Notes: a model not told the origin generated them from the letters alone. 64,000 bases of DNA from Amycolatopsis camponoti (GCF_902497555.1 NZ_CABVGP010000001.1:4072501-4136500); one strand, 5' to 3'. Shown: positions 24,301-33,311, counted from the first letter of the stretch. Numbers and translations are program-made.

Positions 24301-26321
24301 GCATGACGGTGCCGGAGCAGCTCATCGCGCGCAGCAACGCGCTCGGGGCCGACCCGCGCAACACCAACTACGCCGGCGGCAACACCTCGGCCAAGGGTGC
24401 CGTCACCGACCCGGTGACCGGCGTGCCGGCGGAGGTGCTGTGGGTCAAGGGATCCGGTGGCGACCTCGGCACGCTCAAGGAGTCCGGGCTGGCCGTGCTG
24501 CGGCTGGACCGGCTGCGGTCGCTGGTGGACGTCTACCCGGGCGTCGAGCGCGAGGACGAGATGGTCGCGGCGTTCGACTACTGCCTGCACGGCCGCGGCG
24601 GTGCGGCGCCGTCGATCGACACGGCGATGCACGGCCTGGTCGAGGCTCCGCACGTCGACCACCTGCACCCGGACTCCGGCATCGCCCTGGCCACCGCGGC
24701 CGATGGTGCCGCGCTGACGAAGGAGTGCTTCGGCGACCGCGTCGCGTGGGTGGACTGGCGGCGGCCCGGCTTCCAGCTCGGCCTCGACATCGCCGCGGTC
24801 AAGGCCGCGAACCCGCAGGCCATCGGCGTGATCCTCGGCGGGCACGGCATCACGGCGTGGGGCGCGACCTCGGAGGAGTGCGAGCGGAACTCCCTCGACA
24901 TCATCCGGACCGCCGAGGAGTTCCTCGCTTCGCGCGGGATCGCCGAGCCGTTCGGACCGGTCGTCCCCGGATTCGAGGCGCTCCCGGAAGCTGAACGGCA
25001 CGCCCGCGCGGCGGCTTTGGCCCCGGTGGTCCGCGGGCTGGCCTCGACCGACCAGCGCGTCGTCGGGCACTACACCGACAGCGACGTCGTGCTGGAGTTC
25101 CTCTCGCGGGAGAAGCTGCAGCCTCTGGCCGCGCTGGGGACGTCGTGCCCTGACCACTTCCTCCGCACCAAGGTCCGCCCGCTCGTCGTGGACCTGCCCA
25201 GCTCGGCACCTGTCGAGGACGTCGTCGCACGGCTGAAGGAACTGCACGCCGAGTACCGCGACGAGTACCGCGCCTACTACGAGCGGCACGCCGTCGCCGA
25301 TTCGCCCGCGATGCGCGGTGCCGACCCGGCGATCGTGCTCGTCCCCGGCGTCGGCATGTTCTCCTTCGGCAAGGACAAGCAGACCGCGCGCGTGGCGGGT
25401 GAGTTCTACGTCAACGCGATCAACGTCATGCGGGGCGCCGAAGCGGTCTCCACCTACGCCCCGATCGCCGAAAGCGAGAAGTTCCGGATCGAGTACTGGG
25501 CGCTGGAAGAGGCGAAGCTGCAGCGGATGCCGAAGCCGAAGCCCCTCGCCGGGCGGATCGCGCTGGTGACCGGGGCGGGGTCGGGCATCGGCAAGGCCAT
25601 CGCGGTGCGGCTCGCCGCCGAGGGTGCCTGCGTCGCGATCGCCGACCTGAACGGCGACGCCGCGGCCGAAGTCGCCGGGGAGATCGGTGGTGTCGCGGTG
25701 ACCGCCGACGTCACCGACGCGGCCGCCGTGCAGGCCGCGGTGGACGCCACCGTGCTCGCCTTCGGCGGCATCGACCTGGTCGTCAACAACGCCGGGCTGT
25801 CCATCTCGAAGCCGCTGCTGGAGACGACCGAACGCGACTGGGACCTGCAGCACGACGTGATGGCCAAGGGCTCGTTCCTGGTCGCGCGCGCGGCGGCGAA
25901 GGCGATGATCGACCAGGGCATCGGCGGCGACATCGTGTACATCTCGTCGAAGAACTCGGTGTTCGCCGGTCCGAACAACGTCGCTTACGGGGCCGCGAAG
26001 GCCGACCAGGCCCACCAGGTCCGGCTGCTGGCCGCCGAACTGGGCGCCCACGGCATCCGCGTCAACGGCGTCAACCCCGACGGCGTCGTCCAGGGCTCCG
26101 GCATCTTCGCCGGCGGCTGGGGCGCCCAGCGCGCCGCCGTCTACGGCGTCGAGGAGGCGAAGCTCGGTGAGTTCTACGCCCAGCGGACCATCCTGAAGCG
26201 CGAGGTGCTGCCCGAGCACGTCGCGGCCGCCGTGTTCGCCCTGACCGGCGGCGACCTCACCCACACCACCGGCCTGCACGTGCCGGTGGACGCCGGGGTG
26301 GCCGCCGCGTTCCTGCGCTGA
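24297..26321 (+). CDS. Bifunctional rhamnulose-1-phosphate aldolase / short-chain alcohol dehydrogenase
   Basis: 674 residues in two parts. Residues 1 to about 415 are a class II aldolase/adducin domain (NYAGGNTSAKG, HVDHLHPDSG with zinc histidines, GGHGITAWG). Residues about 420-674 are a short-chain dehydrogenase with LVTGAGSGIGKAIAVRL (NAD-binding Gly motif), NNAG and catalytic YGAAK. The aldolase would split rhamnulose-1-phosphate into DHAP and L-lactaldehyde, and the SDR would oxidise the lactaldehyde to lactate. Such fusions are known from Bacillus (YuxG) and actinomycetes. ATG at 24297 overlaps the rhaI stop. Confidence 0.9.
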   Translation: MSMTVPEQLIARSNALGADPRNTNYAGGNTSAKGAVTDPVTGVPAEVLWVKGSGGDLGTLKESGLAVLRLDRLRSLVDVYPGVEREDEMVAAFDYCLHGRGGAAPSIDTAMHGLVEAPHVDHLHPDSGIALATAADGAALTKECFGDRVAWVDWRRPGFQLGLDIAAVKAANPQAIGVILGGHGITAWGATSEECERNSLDIIRTAEEFLASRGIAEPFGPVVPGFEALPEAERHARAAALAPVVRGLASTDQRVVGHYTDSDVVLEFLSREKLQPLAALGTSCPDHFLRTKVRPLVVDLPSSAPVEDVVARLKELHAEYRDEYRAYYERHAVADSPAMRGADPAIVLVPGVGMFSFGKDKQTARVAGEFYVNAINVMRGAEAVSTYAPIAESEKFRIEYWALEEAKLQRMPKPKPLAGRIALVTGAGSGIGKAIAVRLAAEGACVAIADLNGDAAAEVAGEIGGVAVTADVTDAAAVQAAVDATVLAFGGIDLVVNNAGLSISKPLLETTERDWDLQHDVMAKGSFLVARAAAKAMIDQGIGGDIVYISSKNSVFAGPNNVAYGAAKADQAHQVRLLAAELGAHGIRVNGVNPDGVVQGSGIFAGGWGAQRAAVYGVEEAKLGEFYAQRTILKREVLPEHVAAAVFALTGGDLTHTTGLHVPVDAGVAAAFLR

Positions 26322-26331
26322 AGGAGTTCCG

Positions 26332-27753
26332 ATGACCCTCGACCGCATCACGCCGCGCAAGACCCGCGTCGGGCTCGTCTCGGGCGGGCTCGGCGCGTAC
26401 TGGCCGCAGTTCCCTTCGCTGTTGCCGCAGCTGGAAGCTTCGGCCCGGCGCGTCGCCGAACGATTGTCCGAAATGGACTGCGAGATCGTCGACGCCGGGT
26501 TCGTCTCCGACGCGACCGAAGGTGCGGCCGCGGCGGAGAAGCTGCGGGTTGCCGGGTGCGACCTGATCGTCGGGTTCCTGACGACGTACCTGACGTCCAG
26601 CATGCTGGCGCCGGTCGCGCAGCGTTCGGGCGCGCCGGTACTGCTGCTCAACCTGCAGCCGACCGAGGCGATGGACCACGAGTCCTTCGACACCGGCGCG
26701 TGGCTGGCCTACTGCGGGGCCTGCCCGCTGCCGGAGATGGCCAACACGTTCCGCCGCGTCGGCGTCGAGTTCCGGTCGGTCTCCGGGTACCTGGAGGACG
26801 AGCGGGCCTGGACGCGGATCGAACGCTGGATCAAGGCGGCCGGCGTCCGCGCGGCGTTGCGGCACGGCCGGCACGGCCTGCTCGGACACCTCTACCCGGG
26901 GATGATGGACGTCTCGACCGACCCGACGCTCGTCTCGGGCCAGCTCGGCGGGCACGTCGAGATCCTGGAGGTCGACGACCTGCGGGTGCGCGTCGAGAAG
27001 GTCACCGACGACGAGACCGCTGCCCGGGTCGCCCTGGCCCGTGACGTGTTCACTGTGGACGATTCCGTCGTGGACGAAGACTTCGCCTGGGGCGCGCGGG
27101 TTTCGGTGGCGCTCGACCGGCTGGTGGAGGACTTCTCCCTCGACTCGCTGGCCTACTACCACCGGGGTCTCGACGGCGAGACGCACGAGCGCGTCGGCGC
27201 CGGGTTCATCCTCGGCGCGTCGCTGCTCACCGCCCGCGGCATCCCGGCGGTCGGCGAGTACGAGCTGCGGACGTCCCTGGCCATGCTGATCATGGACCGG
27301 CTCGGCGCGGGCGGCTCGTTCACCGAGCTGCAGGCGCTGAACTTCCGCGACAACGTCGTCGAGATGGGCCACGACGGGCCGGCCCACCTCGGCATCAGCG
27401 CGCGCAAGCCGCTGCTGCGCGGCCTCGGCGTGTACCACGGCAAGCGGGGCTGGGGCGTGTCGGTTGAGTTCGACGTCAAGCCCGGGCCGGTGACGCTCTG
27501 CGGGCTCGGGCAGGCGCGCGACGGGACGTTCACGCTCATCGCGTCCGAGGGCACGGTCGTGCCCGGGCCGCTGCTACGGATCGGGAACACGACGTCCCGC
27601 GTCGACTTCGGGTGCGACCCGGGGGAGTGGACCGACGCGTGGTCGGCCAGCGGCATCGCCCACCACTGGGCGCTCGGCACCGGCCACCGGGTCGCCGAGC
27701 TGACGGCCGTCGCGGACCTGCTCGGGCTGGACCTGACCGTGGTGCGTCCGTGA
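26332..27753 (+). CDS. L-fucose/L-arabinose isomerase-family protein of unknown substrate
   Basis: 473 residues with the FucI/AraA fold pattern: VGLVSGGLGAYWPQFP at the start, GFLTTYLTSSMLAPVAQRSGAPVLLLNLQP, GHLYPGMMDVSTDP, and a C-terminal PGPVTLCGLGQARDGTFTLI domain. It lies between the aldolase and kinase genes of a rhamnose operon that already has a RhaI isomerase, so it is either a second ketol isomerase broadening the substrate range or has a different role. 10-nt gap from the preceding gene with AAGGAG; 4-bp overlap with the kinase. Confidence 0.8.
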   Translation: MTLDRITPRKTRVGLVSGGLGAYWPQFPSLLPQLEASARRVAERLSEMDCEIVDAGFVSDATEGAAAAEKLRVAGCDLIVGFLTTYLTSSMLAPVAQRSGAPVLLLNLQPTEAMDHESFDTGAWLAYCGACPLPEMANTFRRVGVEFRSVSGYLEDERAWTRIERWIKAAGVRAALRHGRHGLLGHLYPGMMDVSTDPTLVSGQLGGHVEILEVDDLRVRVEKVTDDETAARVALARDVFTVDDSVVDEDFAWGARVSVALDRLVEDFSLDSLAYYHRGLDGETHERVGAGFILGASLLTARGIPAVGEYELRTSLAMLIMDRLGAGGSFTELQALNFRDNVVEMGHDGPAHLGISARKPLLRGLGVYHGKRGWGVSVEFDVKPGPVTLCGLGQARDGTFTLIASEGTVVPGPLLRIGNTTSRVDFGCDPGEWTDAWSASGIAHHWALGTGHRVAELTAVADLLGLDLTVVRP

Positions 27754-29147
27754 GGCGAGTCGCGGCCGTCGACCTCGGCGCGTCCAGCGGGCGGGTGATG
27801 GCCGGGACCGTCGGGCCGTCGGTGCTGGCCGTAGAGGAGGTGCGGCGGTTCCCGAACGGCGGGGTCCGGGCCGGACCGGTGCTGTACTGGGACATCCTGG
27901 GGCTCTATCGCGAGACCCTGGCCGGGATCCGCGAAGCCGGTCGCTTGGACGGCGTCGGGATCGACTCGTGGGCGGTCGACTACGGGCTCCTGGACGAGCG
28001 GGGCGCGCTGCTCGGCAACCCCGTCCACTACCGCGACTCGCGGACCGACGGGATCACCGTGCCGGTGCCCGACCGGGAGCTCTACGACGTCACCGGGTTG
28101 CAGCAGCTGCCGTTCAACACGCTGTACCAGCTGGTGGCCGAAGGCGACCGGCTCGACGCGGCGGCGACCATGCTGCTCATTCCGGACCTGCTGAACTACT
28201 GGCTCACGGGCGAGATCGGGGCTGAGCGGACGAACGCGTCGACCACGCAGCTCTACGACGTGCGCGCGCGGACCTGGGCTCTTTCGCTGGCGTCGCGAGT
28301 CGGGATCCCGCCCCGGCTGCTCCCGCCGTTGCGGGACCCGGGCACGGTCGTGGGCCAGGCCCGCGAACTGTCCGGCGTACCCGTGGTCGCCGTCGGCTCG
28401 CACGACACGGCGTCCGCGGTGGTCGCCGTGCCCGCGTCGCCGGGGACGAACTTCGCCTACATCTCCTCGGGGACGTGGTCACTGGCGGGCCTGGAACTGC
28501 CCGCGCCGGAGTTGAGCGACGCGGCGCTGGCCGCGAACTTCACCAACGAAGGCGGTGTCGACGGCACCATTCGCTTCCTGCGCAACGTGATGGGTCTCTG
28601 GGTGCTGTCCGAGACGCTGCGGACGTGGTCCACTTCGGACCTTTCCGGTCTGCTCACGGCGGCGGCCGCCTCGCCCGCGTTGGCGGCGGTGGTGGACATC
28701 GACGCGCCCGGGTTCCTGCCACCGGGCGACATGCCGGCGCGGCTCGCCGCGGCATGCGGGGCGACCGGCCAGCGCCCACCCGGTACGCGGGCCGAGGTGG
28801 TCCGGTGCATCTTGGACAGCCTGGCGCTGGCGTACCGCCGCACCCTCCGCCAGGCGGCCTCGCTGACCGGCCGCACGATCGACGTGGTCCACATCGTCGG
28901 CGGCGGAGCGCGGAACGAACTGCTGTGCCAGTTGACGGCGGACGCGTGTGGGGTGCCGGTGCTGGCGGGCCCGGGCGAGGCAGCGGCGCTGGGGAACGTA
29001 CTGGTACAGGCCCGTGCGTTGGGGGAGGAGGACCTCCCGGATCTGGCGGCCATGCGGGCGCTGGTGCGGGAGACGCAGGAAGTCCGCCGCTACGAGCCCT
29101 CGGGTGCCGGCGACTGGGACGCGGCCGAGGCCCGGCTCGGGTCCTGA
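27750..29147 (+). CDS. rhaB: Rhamnulokinase (FGGY family)
   Basis: 465 residues of the FGGY carbohydrate kinase fold: N-terminal phosphate loop RVAAVDLGASSGRVM, VGIDSWAVDYGLLDERG (catalytic Asp in the WAVDYG region), HYRDSRTDG, PFNTLYQL, GSHDTASAVVAVPA, YISSGTWSLAGLEL, and VHIVGGGARNELLCQLTADACG. The W-x-V-D-Y-G and S-H-D-T-A-S-A motifs are those of RhaB. It phosphorylates L-rhamnulose to the 1-phosphate for the aldolase. GTG start overlaps the isomerase stop; last gene of the operon. Confidence 0.92.
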   Translation: MRRVAAVDLGASSGRVMAGTVGPSVLAVEEVRRFPNGGVRAGPVLYWDILGLYRETLAGIREAGRLDGVGIDSWAVDYGLLDERGALLGNPVHYRDSRTDGITVPVPDRELYDVTGLQQLPFNTLYQLVAEGDRLDAAATMLLIPDLLNYWLTGEIGAERTNASTTQLYDVRARTWALSLASRVGIPPRLLPPLRDPGTVVGQARELSGVPVVAVGSHDTASAVVAVPASPGTNFAYISSGTWSLAGLELPAPELSDAALAANFTNEGGVDGTIRFLRNVMGLWVLSETLRTWSTSDLSGLLTAAAASPALAAVVDIDAPGFLPPGDMPARLAAACGATGQRPPGTRAEVVRCILDSLALAYRRTLRQAASLTGRTIDVVHIVGGGARNELLCQLTADACGVPVLAGPGEAAALGNVLVQARALGEEDLPDLAAMRALVRETQEVRRYEPSGAGDWDAAEARLGS

Positions 29148-29152
29148 ACGTT

Positions 29153-29179
29153 CTGTCCGCTGTGCCGGTCACCGGACAG
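29153..29179 (+). terminator. Candidate terminator after rhamnulokinase
   Basis: CTGTCCG and CGGACAG form a 7-bp stem with a long loop that itself contains CCGGTCACCGG. It lies 6 nt after the end of the rhamnose operon. The loop is longer than ideal, so the call is tentative. Confidence 0.4.
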
Positions 29180-29304
29180 ACCTGCGCGGAAGTCTCCTCA
29201 TCCCGGCCCTTTCCGGGCACACTCCCGGCAGCACGGTTGCGGGCCCGAGCGGCCCGCGGCGAGCCTGAGCACGGATCCCGGACCCGACCCGAGGGAGTGC
29301 CGCG

Positions 29305-30057
29305 ATGGCGCACCGAACTCCGATCGCCGCGGCTGCCGCCTGCGCGCTGGCCCTGAGCTTCCCGGGAACAGCCGCCGCCGATCCGCCGAGCGCCCTGCCC
29401 GGCAACGCCACCGACTTCGAGAAGACCTTCCAGCCCGCCTTCGACTACGACAAGGACGGCTGTTACCCGACCCCGGCCATCGGCCCGGACGGCACCATCG
29501 CGCCCGGCCTCTCCCTCGGCGGCGACACCAACGGCCACTGCCGGGACTCCTGGGACCTCGACAACACGAACTCGTACTCGCGGCAGAAGTGCAACAACGG
29601 CTGGTGTGCCGTGATGTTCACCCTGTACTTCGAGAAGGACCAGGCCTCCCTCGGCCCGGGCAGCGCCGGGCACCGCCACGACTGGGAGCACGTCGTCGTC
29701 TGGGTCAAGGACAACCGGGTCGAGTACGTCGCGACGTCCCAGCACGGCGGCTTCGCGATCCACGACCGCGCGAGCATGCGTTTCGAGGGCACGCACGCGA
29801 AGGTCGTCTACCACAAGGACGGCGGTTCGACGCACTGCTTCCGCGCCGCCAACGGCAACGACGACCCGCCGGAGAACCACAAGGGCACCTGGCAGTACCC
29901 GACGCTCGTCGGCTGGGACGGCTACCCGTCCGGGATCCGCGACAAGCTCGTGGCGGCGAACTTCGGCAGCGCCACCTTCGGCATCAAGGACGACCAGTTC
30001 AACGGCAACCTCGGCAAGGCCAAGCCGTCCGGGATCCCGTTCGACGTGAACGCCTAG
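29305..30057 (+). CDS. Secreted NPP1-family necrosis-inducing protein (NLP)
   Basis: 250 residues. Signal peptide with cleavage near GTAAA-DPP. The mature part is an NPP1 domain: CYPTPAIGPDG, a CNNGWC Cys pair, and the hallmark heptapeptide G122-HRHDWE-128, followed by VVVWVKDN and STHCFRAA. In plant-pathogen NLPs this loop binds the calcium needed for glycosylinositol-phosphoceramide attack on eudicot membranes. All seven residues of the motif are intact. Function here could be plant-directed or a saprophytic membrane-acting protein. The stop overlaps that of the convergent response-regulator gene. Confidence 0.9.
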   Translation: MAHRTPIAAAAACALALSFPGTAAADPPSALPGNATDFEKTFQPAFDYDKDGCYPTPAIGPDGTIAPGLSLGGDTNGHCRDSWDLDNTNSYSRQKCNNGWCAVMFTLYFEKDQASLGPGSAGHRHDWEHVVVWVKDNRVEYVATSQHGGFAIHDRASMRFEGTHAKVVYHKDGGSTHCFRAANGNDDPPENHKGTWQYPTLVGWDGYPSGIRDKLVAANFGSATFGIKDDQFNGNLGKAKPSGIPFDVNA

Positions 30058-30662
30058 AGCCAGCCGCGTTCGTCCGCGATCCGCACCGCCTCGACGCGGT
30101 TTCGCGCGCCGGTCTTGGTGATCGCCGCGGAGACGTAGTTGCGGACCGTGCCTTCGGACAGATACAGCCGGGACGCGATCTCGGCGACCGTCGCGCCGGT
30201 CCGGGCGGTGATCAGGACGTCCCGTTCCCGCGCGGTGAGGGGTGACTCGCCCGCGGCCAGCGTGGCCACCGCCAGCGCCGGATCCACCACGCGCTCCCCG
30301 GTCCGCACGCGGCGGATCGCGTCGGCCAGCACGTCGGCGGGGGCGTCCTTCACCACGAACCCGGCCGCACCCGCGTCCATCGCGCGGCGCAGGTAGCCGG
30401 CGCGCCCGAACGTCGTGAGCATGACGACGCGGCAGTCCGGGACCTGCGCGGCGAGCACCGCCGCGGCCGCGAGCCCGTCGAGCCCGGGCATCTCGATGTC
30501 CAGCAGGGCGACGTCCGGCCGGTGCTCCCGGGCCGCGGCGACGACCTCGTCGCCGCGGCCGACCGACGCCACCACCTCGAAGTCGTCCTCCAGCGCGAGC
30601 AGCGCGCACAGCGCCTGGCGGACGAGCTCCTGGTCGTCGGCGAGCAGCAGGCGGATGGTCAC
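30054..30662 (-). CDS. NarL/LuxR-family response regulator (DesR-like)
   Basis: 202 residues. Receiver domain: acidic pair DD in LLLADDQELV, phospho-acceptor Asp in VALLDIEMPG (about 54), Thr in VVMLTTFGR, Lys in FVVKDAP. LuxR-type HTH: LTARERDVLITARTGATVAEIASRLYLSEGTVRNYVSAAITK. ATG overlaps the kinase stop by 4 bp. It probably controls its own operon; an inverted repeat at 32196 is a candidate site. Confidence 0.92.
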   Translation of the reverse strand: MTIRLLLADDQELVRQALCALLALEDDFEVVASVGRGDEVVAAAREHRPDVALLDIEMPGLDGLAAAAVLAAQVPDCRVVMLTTFGRAGYLRRAMDAGAAGFVVKDAPADVLADAIRRVRTGERVVDPALAVATLAAGESPLTARERDVLITARTGATVAEIASRLYLSEGTVRNYVSAAITKTGARNRVEAVRIADERGWL

Positions 30663-31738
30663 AGCGTCACCCGCAGCCGCCAGCCCCGCGGCCGGACAGG
30701 GCCGGCCCGGAACTGCCCGCCGGCGGCCTTGACGCGCTCGCGGAGCCCGGCCAGCCCGGAGCCCTCCTCGGGACTACCGCCCACTCCGTCATCGACAACC
30801 TCCACAGTGGACTCGGTCACCGTGACCGCGCACCGCGTCGCGCGCGCGTGCCGGGCCACGTTGGTGAGCCCTTCGCGGACGACCCACCCGAACAGCTCCC
30901 GCCGGGCCGGGTCCACGACGTCGGCCGCGGTCGGCAGGTCGGCGGTGACGCCGCACGCGCGCAGCAGCTCGCGGCCGCGGGCGAGCTCGCCGGCGAGCGT
31001 GACGTCCCGGTAGCCCGACACGGCCGCGCGCACGTCGGTCAGCGCCTGGCGGGCGAGGTTCTCGACCGCGGCGATCTCCTCGCCCGCGCGGGCGCCGTCG
31101 GCGTCGAGGAGCCGCCGGGCCAGGGTGCTCTTGACCGTGATCGCGGTCAGCGAGTGGCCGAGCAGGTCGTGCAGGTCGCGGGCGATCCGGGTCCGCTCGG
31201 CCTCGGACGCCAGGCGGGCGACCTCGGCCCGGGCTTCGACGAGCGCGGCGTTGGCCCGGACGGCTTCGGCGAAGGCGTAGACCACGAGCACGGTGAACAC
31301 GAGCGCGACCGCCTGCGTCCACCCCGCGGTGTCCCACGCCACCCACGGCACCACCAGCGCCGCGAGCGCGGCGAGCACCACGAGCGCACCGGAGTACCGC
31401 GGTAGCCGGGGCACGGCGAGGGACACGACGACCGTGGCGAGGAAGAACGCCTCGGCGTGGGCGAAGGGGAGCGCGGCGGCGAACAGCACGGCCAACACTC
31501 CCAGGAGTGGCCAGAACCGGCGCGGCGCCCGCTGCGCCGCGGCGCGGGCGGTGAGGCCGTAACAGCCGACGAAGACGGCGACGAGCACGCAGCCGGCGAC
31601 CGCGGCGTGGCCGGTCGAGTGCTGCAGCACGCCGGGCACGGTGACCGCGGGGTAGACGAGCATGCCCGCGTCGAGCACCATCACCCGCCAGCCGCGCACC
31701 CAGCGCTGCACGTCGGCCGGTTCCGTCCTGTCCACCAC
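30659..31738 (-). CDS. Sensor histidine kinase (HisKA_3, DesK-like)
   Basis: 359 residues. About five N-terminal hydrophobic segments (LVYPAVTVPGV, AAVAGCVLVAVFVGCYGL, ...) are followed by a HisKA_3 dimerisation helix with the phosphorylated His in ARDLHDLLGHSLTAI and a C-terminal ATPase with VEVVDDGVGGSPEEGSGLAGLRERV. No extracellular domain, so it probably senses within or close to the membrane, as DesK does. Middle gene of a three-gene operon. Confidence 0.9.
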   Translation of the reverse strand: MVDRTEPADVQRWVRGWRVMVLDAGMLVYPAVTVPGVLQHSTGHAAVAGCVLVAVFVGCYGLTARAAAQRAPRRFWPLLGVLAVLFAAALPFAHAEAFFLATVVVSLAVPRLPRYSGALVVLAALAALVVPWVAWDTAGWTQAVALVFTVLVVYAFAEAVRANAALVEARAEVARLASEAERTRIARDLHDLLGHSLTAITVKSTLARRLLDADGARAGEEIAAVENLARQALTDVRAAVSGYRDVTLAGELARGRELLRACGVTADLPTAADVVDPARRELFGWVVREGLTNVARHARATRCAVTVTESTVEVVDDGVGGSPEEGSGLAGLRERVKAAGGQFRAGPVRPRGWRLRVTL

Positions 31739-31745
31739 CGGAACG

Positions 31746-32135
31746 CTACCGGGCCCGCGCCCGGCGGCCGTTGACCAGCACGGTGACCCCGAGCAGGAGC
31801 AGCCCGCAGACGGCCTGCTCGATCCGCAGCCACAGCGGGAACAGGCCGGGCAGCGCGACGATGACGACGATCGCCACGAGCATCACCGCCGAGACGATCC
31901 GCAGTCTCAGCAGCCCCTTCCGCGATCCGCGGGCCGCACTGCGGGCGAAGGCCAGCGTCAGCAGCGAGCTGGCGACGACGAGGGTGGCGCGCACCCAGAC
32001 CGCGTCGGTCACCATCGCGTGGTCGTTCCGGAACAGGACGATCACCAGGAGCGTGAGCACGGAAAGCGTGGCGTAGCCGCCGGTGACCAGCAGGACCGGC
32101 CGGAAGACGGCGGGTCCGGTTCGAGTCGTGGTCAT
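31746..32135 (-). CDS. Small four-helix membrane protein, first gene of two-component operon
   Basis: 129 residues with four hydrophobic helices (VLLVTGGYATLSVLTLLVIVLF; VRATLVVASSLLTLAF; LRIVSAVMLVAIVVIVAL; IEQAVCGLLLLGVTVLV). The gap to the kinase is 7 nt. No family recognised; small membrane proteins of this kind often modulate a DesK-like kinase or are its target. ATG at 32135 chosen; the longer reading has no support. Confidence 0.65.
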   Translation of the reverse strand: MTTTRTGPAVFRPVLLVTGGYATLSVLTLLVIVLFRNDHAMVTDAVWVRATLVVASSLLTLAFARSAARGSRKGLLRLRIVSAVMLVAIVVIVALPGLFPLWLRIEQAVCGLLLLGVTVLVNGRRARAR

Positions 32136-32195
32136 GCCGGAAATGCTCGTCGCGCGGGGTGTCCGGGCGGCAGTGCCGTCCTTCAGCGGACGCTC

Positions 32196-32209
32196 ATGAC
32201 ATTTGTCAT
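32196..32209. promoter_or_regulatory. Inverted repeat ATGACA-TT-TGTCAT, candidate response-regulator site
   Basis: A perfect 6+6 inverted repeat with a 2-bp spacer lies 61 bp upstream of the two-component operon and 59 bp upstream of the divergent LacI gene. NarL-family regulators commonly bind such short-spaced repeats, so it may be the DesR-like regulator's own site. Confidence 0.5.
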
Positions 32210-32234
32210 CGGCATGTCCTGGGCAAAGAGCTGG

Positions 32235-32246
32235 GAGAGCGCTCTC
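32235..32246. promoter_or_regulatory. GAGAGCGCTCTC operator in front of LacI gene
   Basis: A 12-bp perfect palindrome 22 bp before the LacI start. The same core recurs at 38341-38358 and 38483-38496. It resembles the CebR-type operators of actinomycetes (TGGGAGCGCTCCCA). Confidence 0.65.
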
Positions 32247-32267
32247 ACGGCGTGCTACAAAGAGGGG

Positions 32268-33311
32268 GTGACGACGCATCCGCCTCCGGCGCCGCCGACC
32301 CTGGAGGACGTCGCGCGGGTCGCCGGCGTTTCGCGGGCCACGGTGTCCCGCGTGGTCAACAGCGTGCGCAACGTCGACCCGAAGCTGCGCGAGACCGTCG
32401 AACGCGCCATCGCCACCACCGGCTACGTCCCGAACCGCGCGGCCCGGTCGCTGGTCACGCGCCGCACCGGCGGGATCGCGCTGGTGGTGTCCGAGCCGGA
32501 GCGGCACGTCGAAGCGTTCACCGGCGGCGTGTTCGGCGACCCGTTCTTCGGCCGGGTGGTCGAAGGCGTGGTCGCGCACCTGCGTCCGCAGGGGCTGCAC
32601 CCGCTGCTGATGCTCGTCGACAGCGACGAAGAGCGGGAGAAGCTCGTGCCGAAGCTGCGGCAGGAGCAGGTGAGCGGGGTGCTGCTGATCTCGCTGCACC
32701 CGGCGGAGGACCCGCTGCCACGGATGCTGACCGACGCGGGCGTCCCGACGGCGCTGTTCGCCCGGCCCGGCCGCCCGGCGCCGGTGAGCTACGTCGACGT
32801 CGCCCACCAGGACGGCGCCCGGCTCGCGGCCGACCGGCTGGTCGAGCGCGGGTGCCACCGGGTCGCGACGATCGCGGGCCCGGCGGGGACACCGGCCGGC
32901 CAGGACCGCCTGGCCGGCTTCCGCGACGCGATGGCGCGGCACGGCCACGCGTACGTGGCGGTCGCCGAGGGCGACTTCACCGAGCACGGCGGCGAACGCG
33001 CGATGGAGCGGCTCCTGGCCGAGGACCCCGCGCTGGACGGGCTGTTCGTGGCCAACGACCTGATGGCGTACGGCGCGCTGACGGTGCTGCGCGAAGCGGG
33101 CCGGCGGGTTCCGGACGACGTCGCGGTGATCGGCTTCGACGACAGCCGGGTGGCCCTGAGCTGCCGCCCCCGGCTCACGACGGTCCGCCAGCCCGTGGAG
33201 GAGATGGGCGCGGCGATGGCCCGGATGGTCCTGGACCGGATGGCCGACCCGGCGGGGCGCGCGGAGTCGGTCATCTTCGACGCCGAGCTGGTGGTCCGCG
33301 ACTCGGCCTGA
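32268..33311 (+). CDS. LacI-family regulator of polysaccharide genes
   Basis: 347 residues. HTH: TLEDVARVAGVSRATVSRVVNSVRNVDPKLRETVERAI, hinge TGYVPNRAARSL, then effector domain (GVLLISLHPAEDPL; LFVANDLMAYGALTVLREAGRRVPDDVAVIGFDDS). GTG at 32268 with AAAGAGGG upstream; the ORF is open further upstream but the operator lies there. The palindromes in front of its own gene and of the DUF1996/glycosidase pair 6 kb away suggest that it controls them. Confidence 0.88.
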   Translation: MTTHPPPAPPTLEDVARVAGVSRATVSRVVNSVRNVDPKLRETVERAIATTGYVPNRAARSLVTRRTGGIALVVSEPERHVEAFTGGVFGDPFFGRVVEGVVAHLRPQGLHPLLMLVDSDEEREKLVPKLRQEQVSGVLLISLHPAEDPLPRMLTDAGVPTALFARPGRPAPVSYVDVAHQDGARLAADRLVERGCHRVATIAGPAGTPAGQDRLAGFRDAMARHGHAYVAVAEGDFTEHGGERAMERLLAEDPALDGLFVANDLMAYGALTVLREAGRRVPDDVAVIGFDDSRVALSCRPRLTTVRQPVEEMGAAMARMVLDRMADPAGRAESVIFDAELVVRDSA

